From positions 792,101 through 856,100 of the forward strand of contig NZ_GL877878.1 in the NCBI RefSeq assembly GCF_000194155.1: 64,000 bases of DNA, written 5' to 3'. Of the stretch, positions 46,482-54,366 are shown piece after piece; the stretch's first letter is position 1; the number at the start of each line of letters is the position of its first letter. The position numbers and the translations under genes are program-made. Under the pieces are notes generated by a model, which was not told the origin of the DNA, ran no database searches, and was given only the letters and a program-made list of their open reading frames with translations. Source of the DNA: Saccharopolyspora spinosa NRRL 18395 (lineage in GTDB: Bacteria; Actinomycetota; Actinomycetes; Mycobacteriales; Pseudonocardiaceae).

Positions 46482-49400
46482 GCCGCCGCACCCTTCGGCG
46501 ACGCGCGTTGTTGCTCCACACTGAGATCTACGAGCGGTTCACACCGCTGCCGTCGACCCGCGCCGACACCTGGCAACTCCGGCACGTGCTAGAGCACCGC
46601 CAGGTCGGCGGCTTCGACGAGGTCCACGTGGTCGGCGATCTCACCGCCGACGAGATGTGCGTCCAGATTTCCGAATTTCTGGATGATTGCGGCGCCGACG
46701 AGCTCGCTCTGCTCTACATCAGCGGGCACGGCGCCAGATCCGTGGCCACGACCGGAGAGTTCCACTTCGCCGCCACCGACACCGATCCCGATCGCATCAC
46801 CCAAACCGGGATCAGCGCCGGCTTCATCAACGAACACCTCGAGGCCTGCCGGGCGCCGCAGAAGGTCGCAATGCTCGACTGCTGCTTCAGCGGCGGGTTC
46901 GCACTCGGGTTCCGCACCGACGACCGCCCAGTTGCCAAGTCAGCTGAACCGGCCCCGCTCAACAGCCGCGGTGTCTACGTTCTCTCCTCCTCCGAGGCCC
47001 GAGAAGAATCTCTCAGCGGTGCCACCTCCGACGAGGGACCGCAACCCTCCGTGTTCACCGGCGCAGTGGTCGAAGCGCTACGTACGGGCAAGGCCAGCAA
47101 GGCCGGGTCCACGCAGGTCACGGTCGATGACCTGTTCGAGTACGTCAACCGGCAGTTGAGAGGCAAAGGCGGGCAGATCCCCACCAAGTCGGCTGTCGGC
47201 GTCAACGACCGCATCGTGATCGCCGACTGCCCCCAGGGCGGTGTGACCATCCCGCCGGCACCGCTGAGCCGGGCATCAGCCACGACCGAAGCACCAAGCA
47301 CAGCCCCCAAAGACACACGAGCGTCAAAACACGCGCCCGGCTGGACAGAACTCATCGACTACTACCGTGAGTGCGTTCTCGACGAGGGCATAAAGGCGGA
47401 TTTGCTGCCGGTCACTGAACAAGGGCACAGCTACGTCTGTCTAACCGGCACAGAACGGTTTCTGTCCGGAGACCTCGACGAGAACGGCACCACCGGAATT
47501 CCCCCAGAAGCCGCCGAATTCCTAGACGGCACCGAAGGCCACGACGGCGAACTCTGGGCAGGGTATCCGGCCGTGATGCTCCACGCCCCGCGAGGCGGCC
47601 GACCCTGGCCTGCGCCGCGGTTCGCGCCCCTGTTGATGCGCCGGGTCGAGCTCACTAATGACGACACGACACAGCCCCGACTGCGGCCATACGGACCCGT
47701 CCTTGTCCATCCCACGCTGGCCGCCGACTGGCTCGGTCCGGAGCAAGCCACCCACCTCGCCGACACCTACCAACCGACCTGGCACGCCGGCCAGCACGAC
47801 CGGCTCGGCGCCGACGCTCACAACCTCCTCCAGCAGGAGTTCGAACTCCCGTGCGTGCAGGAACTCCGTCCCGACACCCTCGAGGACCGCATCGACACCC
47901 ACTCACCCGGAAACGGCGCGCGCAACGTCGCCGTCCTCGTACGCGTGCCACGCCCCAACGGTGCCACCAAGAACCTTGTCGAGGACCTCACGCGCATCGC
48001 CCAGCGGCACGATGACATCCCGAAGACCGCCCTCGACGGACTGTTGAACAACACCAACGACGGTCTCGAAACCTCGGATGTCATCGTGACCCCGCTGCCA
48101 GCCAACGAGTCTCAGCTGCACGTGCTGCGTTCGGCGATGGCGCGGCGACTGACCGTGGCCACCGGCCCGCCCGGCACAGGCAAAAGCCAACTCGTAGCCA
48201 ACGTCGTCGCCACCGCGATGGCCAACCGTCAATCCGTGCTGGTCGCCTCCACCAACAACCAAGCGGTCGACGAGGTGTGGCAGCGCTGTGAACGCCTCAT
48301 CCCGAACAGTTTGGTCCGCACCGGTTCGGCCTCCGGAGAGATCAATTATCGGCAAAACGAGGAGGAGACGCTCCATCGCCTGCTCACCACAGCGCCGGAG
48401 GCCAGCACCAACGTGTTTACCGCCACCGCTGAACACACCAGGGCAACCAAGAACCTGGCCCAAGTTCGGCAGACCCTCACCCACACTGCCACCACCGAAC
48501 GGCACTTACTCGACGCCGCCACCGAACGACAACGCCACGCCGACGAGCTCGGCCTTACGGCGGACGCACTGGGGCAACGCCTCGGCACCAACCTCACGTC
48601 GTGGGAGCGCAGAGCTCGCCGAGTGCACGACGCCCGCATCTTCGGCGAGTGGCGCCGAGGACGCCTGCTGCGCAAAGTCGGAATCACCTTCGACGACAGC
48701 CGCATCGCGTGCGAGTATCTCGCAGATTTCACCGTCGCGGAATCGCGATGGCTCCACTACCGAACCGCCGCAGAGTCGTCCCCCTCCGATGACGATCTCG
48801 CCGATTCATTACACACCGCTGACTTCCACGTGGAGCAGGCGTCCCTCACCGTGTGGCAGTCAGCGATGACCAGCGCGATCGGCACCGGAAAACCGGCGAT
48901 CCGCACGCTGCTGCAGGCGATCAGAACCAACTCCCGGGACTGGGGCGAACTGACAAGGACACTTCCCTACGTACGCGGCTGGGCCACGACCAGTCTGTCC
49001 GCCCGACGCTTTCCCACCAATCCCGGCCTTTTCGACCTCGTGATCATCGACGAGGCGAGTCAGTGCTCCATCCCGCACGTACTTCCGCTGCTCTTCCGTG
49101 CCCGCCGTGCGCTGATCATCGGTGACGTCATGCAGCTGCCGCATATCGCCCCGATCGCCCCGGACCGTGAAGCGCGCATCCGGAAGCACACCGGCATCAG
49201 TTCCGCCTTTCTCGAACAGCACAAGCTCTCCTACCGCCGGCACTCGGCCTTCCACGCTGCCGAACGCGCCGTCGGTGACAGCCTCCTGCTCGACGAGCAC
49301 TACCGCTGCCACCCTGACATCGCAGCCGTCTCGAACGACCTCTTCTACGCCGGTGAACTCACCGTGCTCACCGACATCCGCGACCGTCCCGGCGTCAACC

Positions 49401-50212
49401 GTCCGGCGGTGACCTGGCGGGACACCGAGGGCACCGCGACCCGACCGAACTCGGGCTCCTCATGGGTCAACCACGCCGAAATCCGCGCCGCCCGCGAATG
49501 CGTGGACTACCTGCTGGCGCACCTACCCGACAAAGCCACGATCGGGGTGGTGACCCCCTTCAAGCCCCAACAAAAGCTACTGGCCCGCCACTGGCAGGGC
49601 GAAGATCGCGTCCGCGTCGGCACAGTGCACACCTTCCAGGGCGGGGAACGCGACGCCATGGTGTTCTCGCTCGTCGCCAGTAAGGAGATGTCAAAAGGCG
49701 CGCTCAACTGGGTGGAGCAGCAGCTCAACCTCTGGAACGTCGCGATCACCCGGGCACGGTCCCACCTGATCGTAGTCGGATCCGCAGACCTATGGCGGCA
49801 ACGTGGTGGGCCCGGCGCCCAACTCGTGCACGCCGCCGACGCAGCAGGTCAGTACGGCAATCCCGCGGAGCACGTCCTGGACACGTTGGCTCAACAGCTA
49901 TACGACCGGGTGGCCGATCTCCCGCACGTCATCCCGGAACTGGGGACACGGGCGAATGGTTACCCAGTGGACGCCGTCCTTACCATCAGCGATGACACCG
50001 TCATTCCCGTTCTGCTCGACCGCAGCCTCGACGATGAAGCAGGATTAGAGCGACATCTCCGGCTCATGCTTCGTCGCCGGGAGCTGCTCAGCTCACACCA
50101 GGATGGTTACCGTGCCATCCGGCTTCCCGCATGGATGCTGTTCGACCGCGATGAGGCCGTCACCAGACTGGGGCTCAGCACCCAACCGGATCTGGCCCGG
50201 CCAGTGTTGTGA
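46478..50212 (+). CDS. Caspase-like protease fused to an SF1 (UPF1-type) helicase
   Basis: 1,244 residues from ATG 46478. Residues about 1-260 form a caspase-like peptidase C14 domain with His84 in LLYISGHGAR and Cys136 in AMLDCCFSGG. A middle domain of about 250 residues is unassigned. The helicase has Walker A GPPGTGKSQL (about 563-572), an ASTNNQAVDEVW motif, a long helical insert, Walker B DEASQ (about 858), LLLDEHYRCHPDIAA, TVHTFQGGERDAMVF and LWNVAITRARSHLIVV. The last 130 residues are an additional domain. Predicted ATP-driven nucleic-acid sensor with a suicide protease. Confidence 0.88.
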   Translation: MSRRTLRRRALLLHTEIYERFTPLPSTRADTWQLRHVLEHRQVGGFDEVHVVGDLTADEMCVQISEFLDDCGADELALLYISGHGARSVATTGEFHFAATDTDPDRITQTGISAGFINEHLEACRAPQKVAMLDCCFSGGFALGFRTDDRPVAKSAEPAPLNSRGVYVLSSSEAREESLSGATSDEGPQPSVFTGAVVEALRTGKASKAGSTQVTVDDLFEYVNRQLRGKGGQIPTKSAVGVNDRIVIADCPQGGVTIPPAPLSRASATTEAPSTAPKDTRASKHAPGWTELIDYYRECVLDEGIKADLLPVTEQGHSYVCLTGTERFLSGDLDENGTTGIPPEAAEFLDGTEGHDGELWAGYPAVMLHAPRGGRPWPAPRFAPLLMRRVELTNDDTTQPRLRPYGPVLVHPTLAADWLGPEQATHLADTYQPTWHAGQHDRLGADAHNLLQQEFELPCVQELRPDTLEDRIDTHSPGNGARNVAVLVRVPRPNGATKNLVEDLTRIAQRHDDIPKTALDGLLNNTNDGLETSDVIVTPLPANESQLHVLRSAMARRLTVATGPPGTGKSQLVANVVATAMANRQSVLVASTNNQAVDEVWQRCERLIPNSLVRTGSASGEINYRQNEEETLHRLLTTAPEASTNVFTATAEHTRATKNLAQVRQTLTHTATTERHLLDAATERQRHADELGLTADALGQRLGTNLTSWERRARRVHDARIFGEWRRGRLLRKVGITFDDSRIACEYLADFTVAESRWLHYRTAAESSPSDDDLADSLHTADFHVEQASLTVWQSAMTSAIGTGKPAIRTLLQAIRTNSRDWGELTRTLPYVRGWATTSLSARRFPTNPGLFDLVIIDEASQCSIPHVLPLLFRARRALIIGDVMQLPHIAPIAPDREARIRKHTGISSAFLEQHKLSYRRHSAFHAAERAVGDSLLLDEHYRCHPDIAAVSNDLFYAGELTVLTDIRDRPGVNRPAVTWRDTEGTATRPNSGSSWVNHAEIRAARECVDYLLAHLPDKATIGVVTPFKPQQKLLARHWQGEDRVRVGTVHTFQGGERDAMVFSLVASKEMSKGALNWVEQQLNLWNVAITRARSHLIVVGSADLWRQRGGPGAQLVHAADAAGQYGNPAEHVLDTLAQQLYDRVADLPHVIPELGTRANGYPVDAVLTISDDTVIPVLLDRSLDDEAGLERHLRLMLRRRELLSSHQDGYRAIRLPAWMLFDRDEAVTRLGLSTQPDLARPVL

Positions 50213-50246
50213 ACAAGTGAGCTGAGACCTTCGTGAGGAGCGGAAC

Positions 50247-50696
50247 GTGAGCGCGCTGATGTGGTTCGCCGTGATTCTTGTCATCCTGGCCATCGTCGTG
50301 CGTGCCGCCATCCGTCAAGGCCGGAACCGGCTCAAGCACCCCCGCCGACGGATCCACGAGCAGGCCAACCGCTGGACGCACATCAGACGAGGATCGGTCA
50401 ACGGCCGCACTGGGCGAGCAGCTCAAGTCAGCACGGTCTACCAACGCGCGCGCCACGGAACCAAAGCCATCATCGTCTGGGCCGACAACGGACACCGCCA
50501 AGATGCCTGGTTCCACGAAATGCACGTCACCAACGGACAATGGCTACTGCTCAGCGGCTCCGATGGCTACGGATGGCACCACCAACGCTCATGCCACTAC
50601 GTCTACCCACCCAATGTGCTCGCCACTGCCGCACCCGACGCCCCGTACTGCTTTGAACAAGTTCGCGCAGAACGTCCCTGCAATCGCACCACGTAG
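50247..50696 (+). CDS. Small single-pass membrane protein of the caspase-helicase cassette
   Basis: 149 residues from GTG 50247 with GAGGAG upstream. One N-terminal membrane segment (ALMWFAVILVILAIVVRAAI) is followed by a basic stretch and a compact domain rich in Trp, His and Tyr (AWFHEMHVTNGQWLLLSGSD; YGWHHQRSCHYVYPP). The family is not recognised. It begins 35 bases after the helicase stop on the same strand, so it is probably co-transcribed and could be the membrane target or anchor of the system; this is inference. Confidence 0.7.
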   Translation: MSALMWFAVILVILAIVVRAAIRQGRNRLKHPRRRIHEQANRWTHIRRGSVNGRTGRAAQVSTVYQRARHGTKAIIVWADNGHRQDAWFHEMHVTNGQWLLLSGSDGYGWHHQRSCHYVYPPNVLATAAPDAPYCFEQVRAERPCNRTT

Positions 50697-50852
50697 AATT
50701 GGTGCCGAGCCATGAGCAGGAGGGGCCCGGGTGCTTCCACGGACGTCGAAATGGCCTTCCGTCCGGCGGTTGCCATAGCTGCCAGCCTGGCCCGACATTG
50801 GCTTTTTCTTCTGTACCGCTGCAGGTGTTGCACAGCAGTAGCCCGGCAGCTG

Positions 50853-51702
50853 CTGGTTGAGTCGGCCTGGGGCGCGGTGCCGGGATTGCTCCCGGTCCGT
50901 TTCCCCAGGCCGCTCGCCGAACCCGCCGTGCCGATCTCTCGGCAACGGGCTCTCCACCAAGTCGTCGAACCTGCGGCCGGGATCGGCCGCCGCCCAACGG
51001 TGAAGCTTGGCCTGCATCTCCGATACCCGTGATCGTGGCCCCTGCGGAACCCGCTCATCCAGTGCGTCGGTGTTCACCGCCGCATCTTTCGGCATTACAG
51101 CGTCCATCCCTTCTCGAAACCGCTGCCGTCCTTCCCCATGTGCACGGGCTTTCCCCGGCTCGGAGTACTACGACGGCTCCGCCCCGCCCTGGACCGATCG
51201 GCGGTCGGTGCGCCCAGCCGACCCGCCGGACGGATGCCCGGAAGGACGGCGGGACCAGGACGGTTCCCGTGTTCACTGTGATTCGCTCGACGGAGGAGGA
51301 GCCCGACTCGGTCCCTGCGGCATCACCACGGCTACCCCGCAGCTCTTCACCGTGGTCTCCCGACCAGCCGCCGAAGGCCAACCCAGGAGTTCCCCGTTCT
51401 TTCTGAACGGGTGCGCACCGCTCCCGGCCCGTATCCATCAGGTTTGAGCCGGTACACGCTTGAGAGACGTAAACGCCGGTTCCTCGCGTACTCCTTTCCG
51501 TCCCGCTCGCCGAACCCACACCATCTGGCAGTCCTGGTACGCCTCGGCTTGATCAGGGCCGCTTGCCACCCTCACCAGCACCACCTGGCTCGGGCTGCCC
51601 TTAGCTCCACCTCCCTGCTGCGACAGGGAAGGCGATGAAGGTCCCTCACCTCCACTCGAATCAACAGCGCCTCACGGCGCACTCGGCGGCAGGTGAAAAC
51701 TG
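50853..51702 (-). mobile_element. Group II intron copy B, ORF deleted (850 bp)
   Basis: The minus strand repeats copy A: 745 bp (51702-50958) that include the 5' ribozyme part and the first codons of the intron protein to RRFDDL, joined directly to the 105-bp 3' end with domains V and VI (50957-50853). The segment corresponding to 43488-44689 of copy A is absent. Both ribozyme ends are kept, so it could be mobilised in trans by a related maturase. Confidence 0.85.
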
Positions 51703-52103
51703 ACCCCGGCGTTCCGCCTGTATTCTAGTGCTTGTCGCAACACACCTGATCATGAAGGGCGTGTTGATGGCGAGGCGCGGACCTAAGCGCAGTTGGATCT
51801 GGAGTCGGAGTACTGGTTGCCGCTGGTGCGCCACGTGTCCGAGGGGGAGTTGCGCACTAACCACACGGATTCGCCTCCCCGACATCGGGTGAGTTCGAGG
51901 GCTTTTACTGTCCAGTCTGTCCCATCACGGTTCCACGCCGGGACACTCTGACCAGACAGGGGCTTGCGGCGAGCTTGTGGCAGCTCCGCCCTCTACTGTG
52001 CATCCGGATCCGGCATCAAGTCAGCGGTACAGCTCATGTTGCTGGGGCTCATGGTGGACTTGAACCGCGGACGTGCAAACGCCAGGCGGATCGAATCGTC
52101 AGG
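51703..52103. other. IS30 N-terminal stub and repeat-family copy
   Basis: At 51767 an ATG opens MARRGPKR, and after a one-base shift the frame reads QLDLESEYWLPLVR, the start of IS30-type transposases; it ends near 51834. From 51836 follows GTGTCCGAGGGGGAGTTGCG and then CTAACCACACGG, sharing about 90 bases with 33370-33460. No complete gene is visible. Confidence 0.55.
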
Positions 52104-53453
52104 TTAGGAGAGCAGGCGCATGGCGAGCACGGTTCCGTCCGGGTGGACCGACACCGGGCCGTTCCACGAGTCGTTTGAGGAATTGCTGGGCCAGGCGGAG
52201 CGGCGTTCGTAGATCTCGCGGCGGTACTGCTCCACTTGTCCGTTAGCCAGCAGGTGGAACAGGTCGCTTGCTACGCCGGAGAAAGCCTCAACGCGGGGCC
52301 CGTTCAGCCGGAAGACGTGGTCGGTTCCGACGAAATGGATGCCGAGGAGAGTGTGGTCCGCATCCCGCACGCTAACGGCGGCCGCGTGCGCGAAGCCGGT
52401 GAAGTGCTTCTTCCCTTGGCGGTTGGTCAAGTACTGGGCGGTCGCTCTGCCGTCGCCTGCGAAGGCCGTCAGTCCAGCGGCGGCCGTGCGCGCGAGCACC
52501 CGCCCGAACCATTCGTACCGCTCCGGTGTGACGTGGAAACCGGTGACCGGGGAAGGGGGCTCGTCACCGTTGGCGGGCAGTTGGATTTGGGGGAAGTAAT
52601 GCGCCTCGCTGGGCTGGACGTCCAGACCACCACTCTCGGCACGGGGCCTGCTCAGCCAGCCGCCGCTTCCCTCGGCGCAAAGTGCGTGCACGGTGACAGG
52701 GCCGTCTAGGGGCAGTTCTGTGCTGAGGATCAGGGCAGGGGTCTCGTTCCAGGGCCCGATGTGCACCGCCTCCACGTGAGCCGATGCGGAGGCGAGTTGG
52801 CCGTGGGAGTGCGCGACGTTGCTGTGGTTGCCCTTGCAGGTGATCGGGAGTGTCAGGGAAGGCTCTCCCGGCTTCCACAGTTCGGCGAAGAACTGCGGGC
52901 GGTAGGTACCTCGCGCGCTCCAGCCGGCGCGCAGCGTCGTGTCCGCGGGCACGATCGCGACGACGCGGTCCGGATAGCGCTGCGCCAAGACCTTCTGGGC
53001 CGCCACCAGGCCGAAGCCGATGCCGAGCTCGCCTGACTGGAGGGTCTTGTACTGGTCGGCCGTCAACTTGCCCTCAGCGGACAGCTTCATGAAGGAACCG
53101 ATGTCGCCGGTCAACGCCTGGCTGTACTTCAGCGCTCCCCAGTGCTCGGCGAGTCCGCGCGCGGCTCCTCGGCTCGACAGCGCGATGGCCCGGCCGAGCA
53201 CATGTAGCACGTCCCACGGCGTCAGCCGAACGGATCCCTCTCCCCGCATGGATATGGGCTGGAGCTCGGGCTTCCGCCGCAACGCGGTGTCCTTGTCCTT
53301 CGTGTCTTTCTCAGCTTGCTTCTTCGCACGCTCCTCGTCGGCATCCGCTGCCGCGGCGGCCACGGCGCTGGCCAGCCCGGAATCCGAGTGGAGGGAGATG
53401 TTCGAGCATTGGGCGAGATCCCCCAGCACGTCTTCTGCCGACTTCAACACCAT
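52104..53453 (-). CDS. Unrecognised 449-aa protein, possibly nuclease-like
   Basis: The N-terminus has an Ala/Lys-rich helical stretch (ADADEERAKKQAEKDTKDKD). The core reads QSGELGIGFGLVAAQKVLAQ, YPDRVVAIVPADTTLRAGW and LTLPITCKGNHSNVAHSHGQ. The order E, then D in VPADTT, then T-C-K is compatible with a PD-(D/E)xK-type nuclease fold, but this is only a pattern and not a family assignment. It lies between two helicase cassettes on the opposite strand, with its own start at 53453 after AGGGGG. Confidence 0.65.
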   Translation of the reverse strand: MVLKSAEDVLGDLAQCSNISLHSDSGLASAVAAAAADADEERAKKQAEKDTKDKDTALRRKPELQPISMRGEGSVRLTPWDVLHVLGRAIALSSRGAARGLAEHWGALKYSQALTGDIGSFMKLSAEGKLTADQYKTLQSGELGIGFGLVAAQKVLAQRYPDRVVAIVPADTTLRAGWSARGTYRPQFFAELWKPGEPSLTLPITCKGNHSNVAHSHGQLASASAHVEAVHIGPWNETPALILSTELPLDGPVTVHALCAEGSGGWLSRPRAESGGLDVQPSEAHYFPQIQLPANGDEPPSPVTGFHVTPERYEWFGRVLARTAAAGLTAFAGDGRATAQYLTNRQGKKHFTGFAHAAAVSVRDADHTLLGIHFVGTDHVFRLNGPRVEAFSGVASDLFHLLANGQVEQYRREIYERRSAWPSNSSNDSWNGPVSVHPDGTVLAMRLLS

Positions 53454-54366
53454 TCCCCCTATGGGCCACTAGACGGACTGCACTCGGCACTGCGTGATCG
53501 ACACCGACGTGAACGCTACGTTTTCGATCACACGCGCGCTTCCGCGCAACGAGTGATGTGGGTCGAGGATCTTGGTTGGTCGACGATGATGTGGTGCTGG
53601 CCAGCTTGTGCGACAGAGCGTTGAGGTTCAGGCGGTCTTGTGAGACCTCCGTCCACTAGCCATTTTTCCACCTCGGTCGGTATCAACCAGTCCAAGATCA
53701 TAAAAGGAGACTGGCTGATTCGCGTTGGTCGGAAGGTATCGCACAGAGGGATCGGCATACCGATCTTGAGCTGACGGCCGCCAGCTGGCTGGTCGTTCGG
53801 GTGTGGGAGCACGACGCTCCTGAAGAGCAAGCCGACCGCTTCGCGCAAATGGCCCGCGATCGCAAGGCCTACCGGTCAAGTTGGTGGCGCTGTGGTTATC
53901 GCGGCGGCGACGTTGGGGCTTGTGACACGTGCGGCCGAGACGACCGGCGGGGAGGTGCGTATCCGAAAGGGATTTGCACCCCCACTGGTAAACGCGCAGG
54001 CCGGAGAGCTGAGGTGTTGAGTGGTCGACTACTTCTGCACCAAAAACCCCAGGTCAAAGACTTGACCTGGGGCCGATCTTGTGTCCGAGGAGGGAGTTGC
54101 ACGCTAGCCACCCGGATCCATCTGCCTGAAGGCAGGATGACGGAGTTCGAACTGGGTCTCCAGAATTGGACCGATGCGGTGAACCTGGGAACTTGAGGGA
54201 CGATGTGCGCAGGTCGACGGCGGACCACCACAGATTCGTCCGTTCAGTCTATGGCGGCCGAATGTGGAACGAGGAAGTCTGTCCTGCTGGCCGCAATTGG
54301 GCAGCCCTGCTCCGACGCAGGAGGAGTCGACCGTTAGTTTTCTCGCCGACAGGGGGATCAAGCGGT
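53454..54366. other. Stretch with a vsr fragment and tRNA-like relics
   Basis: On the plus strand at about 53705-53860 a frame reads IAQRDRHTDLELTAASWLVV and RVWEHDAPEEQADRFAQM, the C-terminal part of very-short-patch-repair (Vsr) endonucleases; its N-terminus with the catalytic Asp is absent. On the minus strand tRNA-3'-end-like runs occur at about 53960 and 54080. The upstream region of the helicase gene at 54367 is included. Confidence 0.55.
54041..54072 (-). terminator. Terminator following a tRNA-like 3' end (minus strand)
   Basis: On the minus strand CCCCAGGTCAA pairs with TTGACCTGGGG and is followed by TTTTTG. It stands 10 bases after the CTCGGACAC run of the tRNA-like motif at about 54080, the usual tRNA-terminator arrangement. 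Confidence 0.75.

Noticed and set aside
42743..51702. Composite transposon bounded by the inverted introns
   Set aside because: Group II introns do not act as transposon ends and no shared outer target duplication is seen; kept only as a possible recombination unit.
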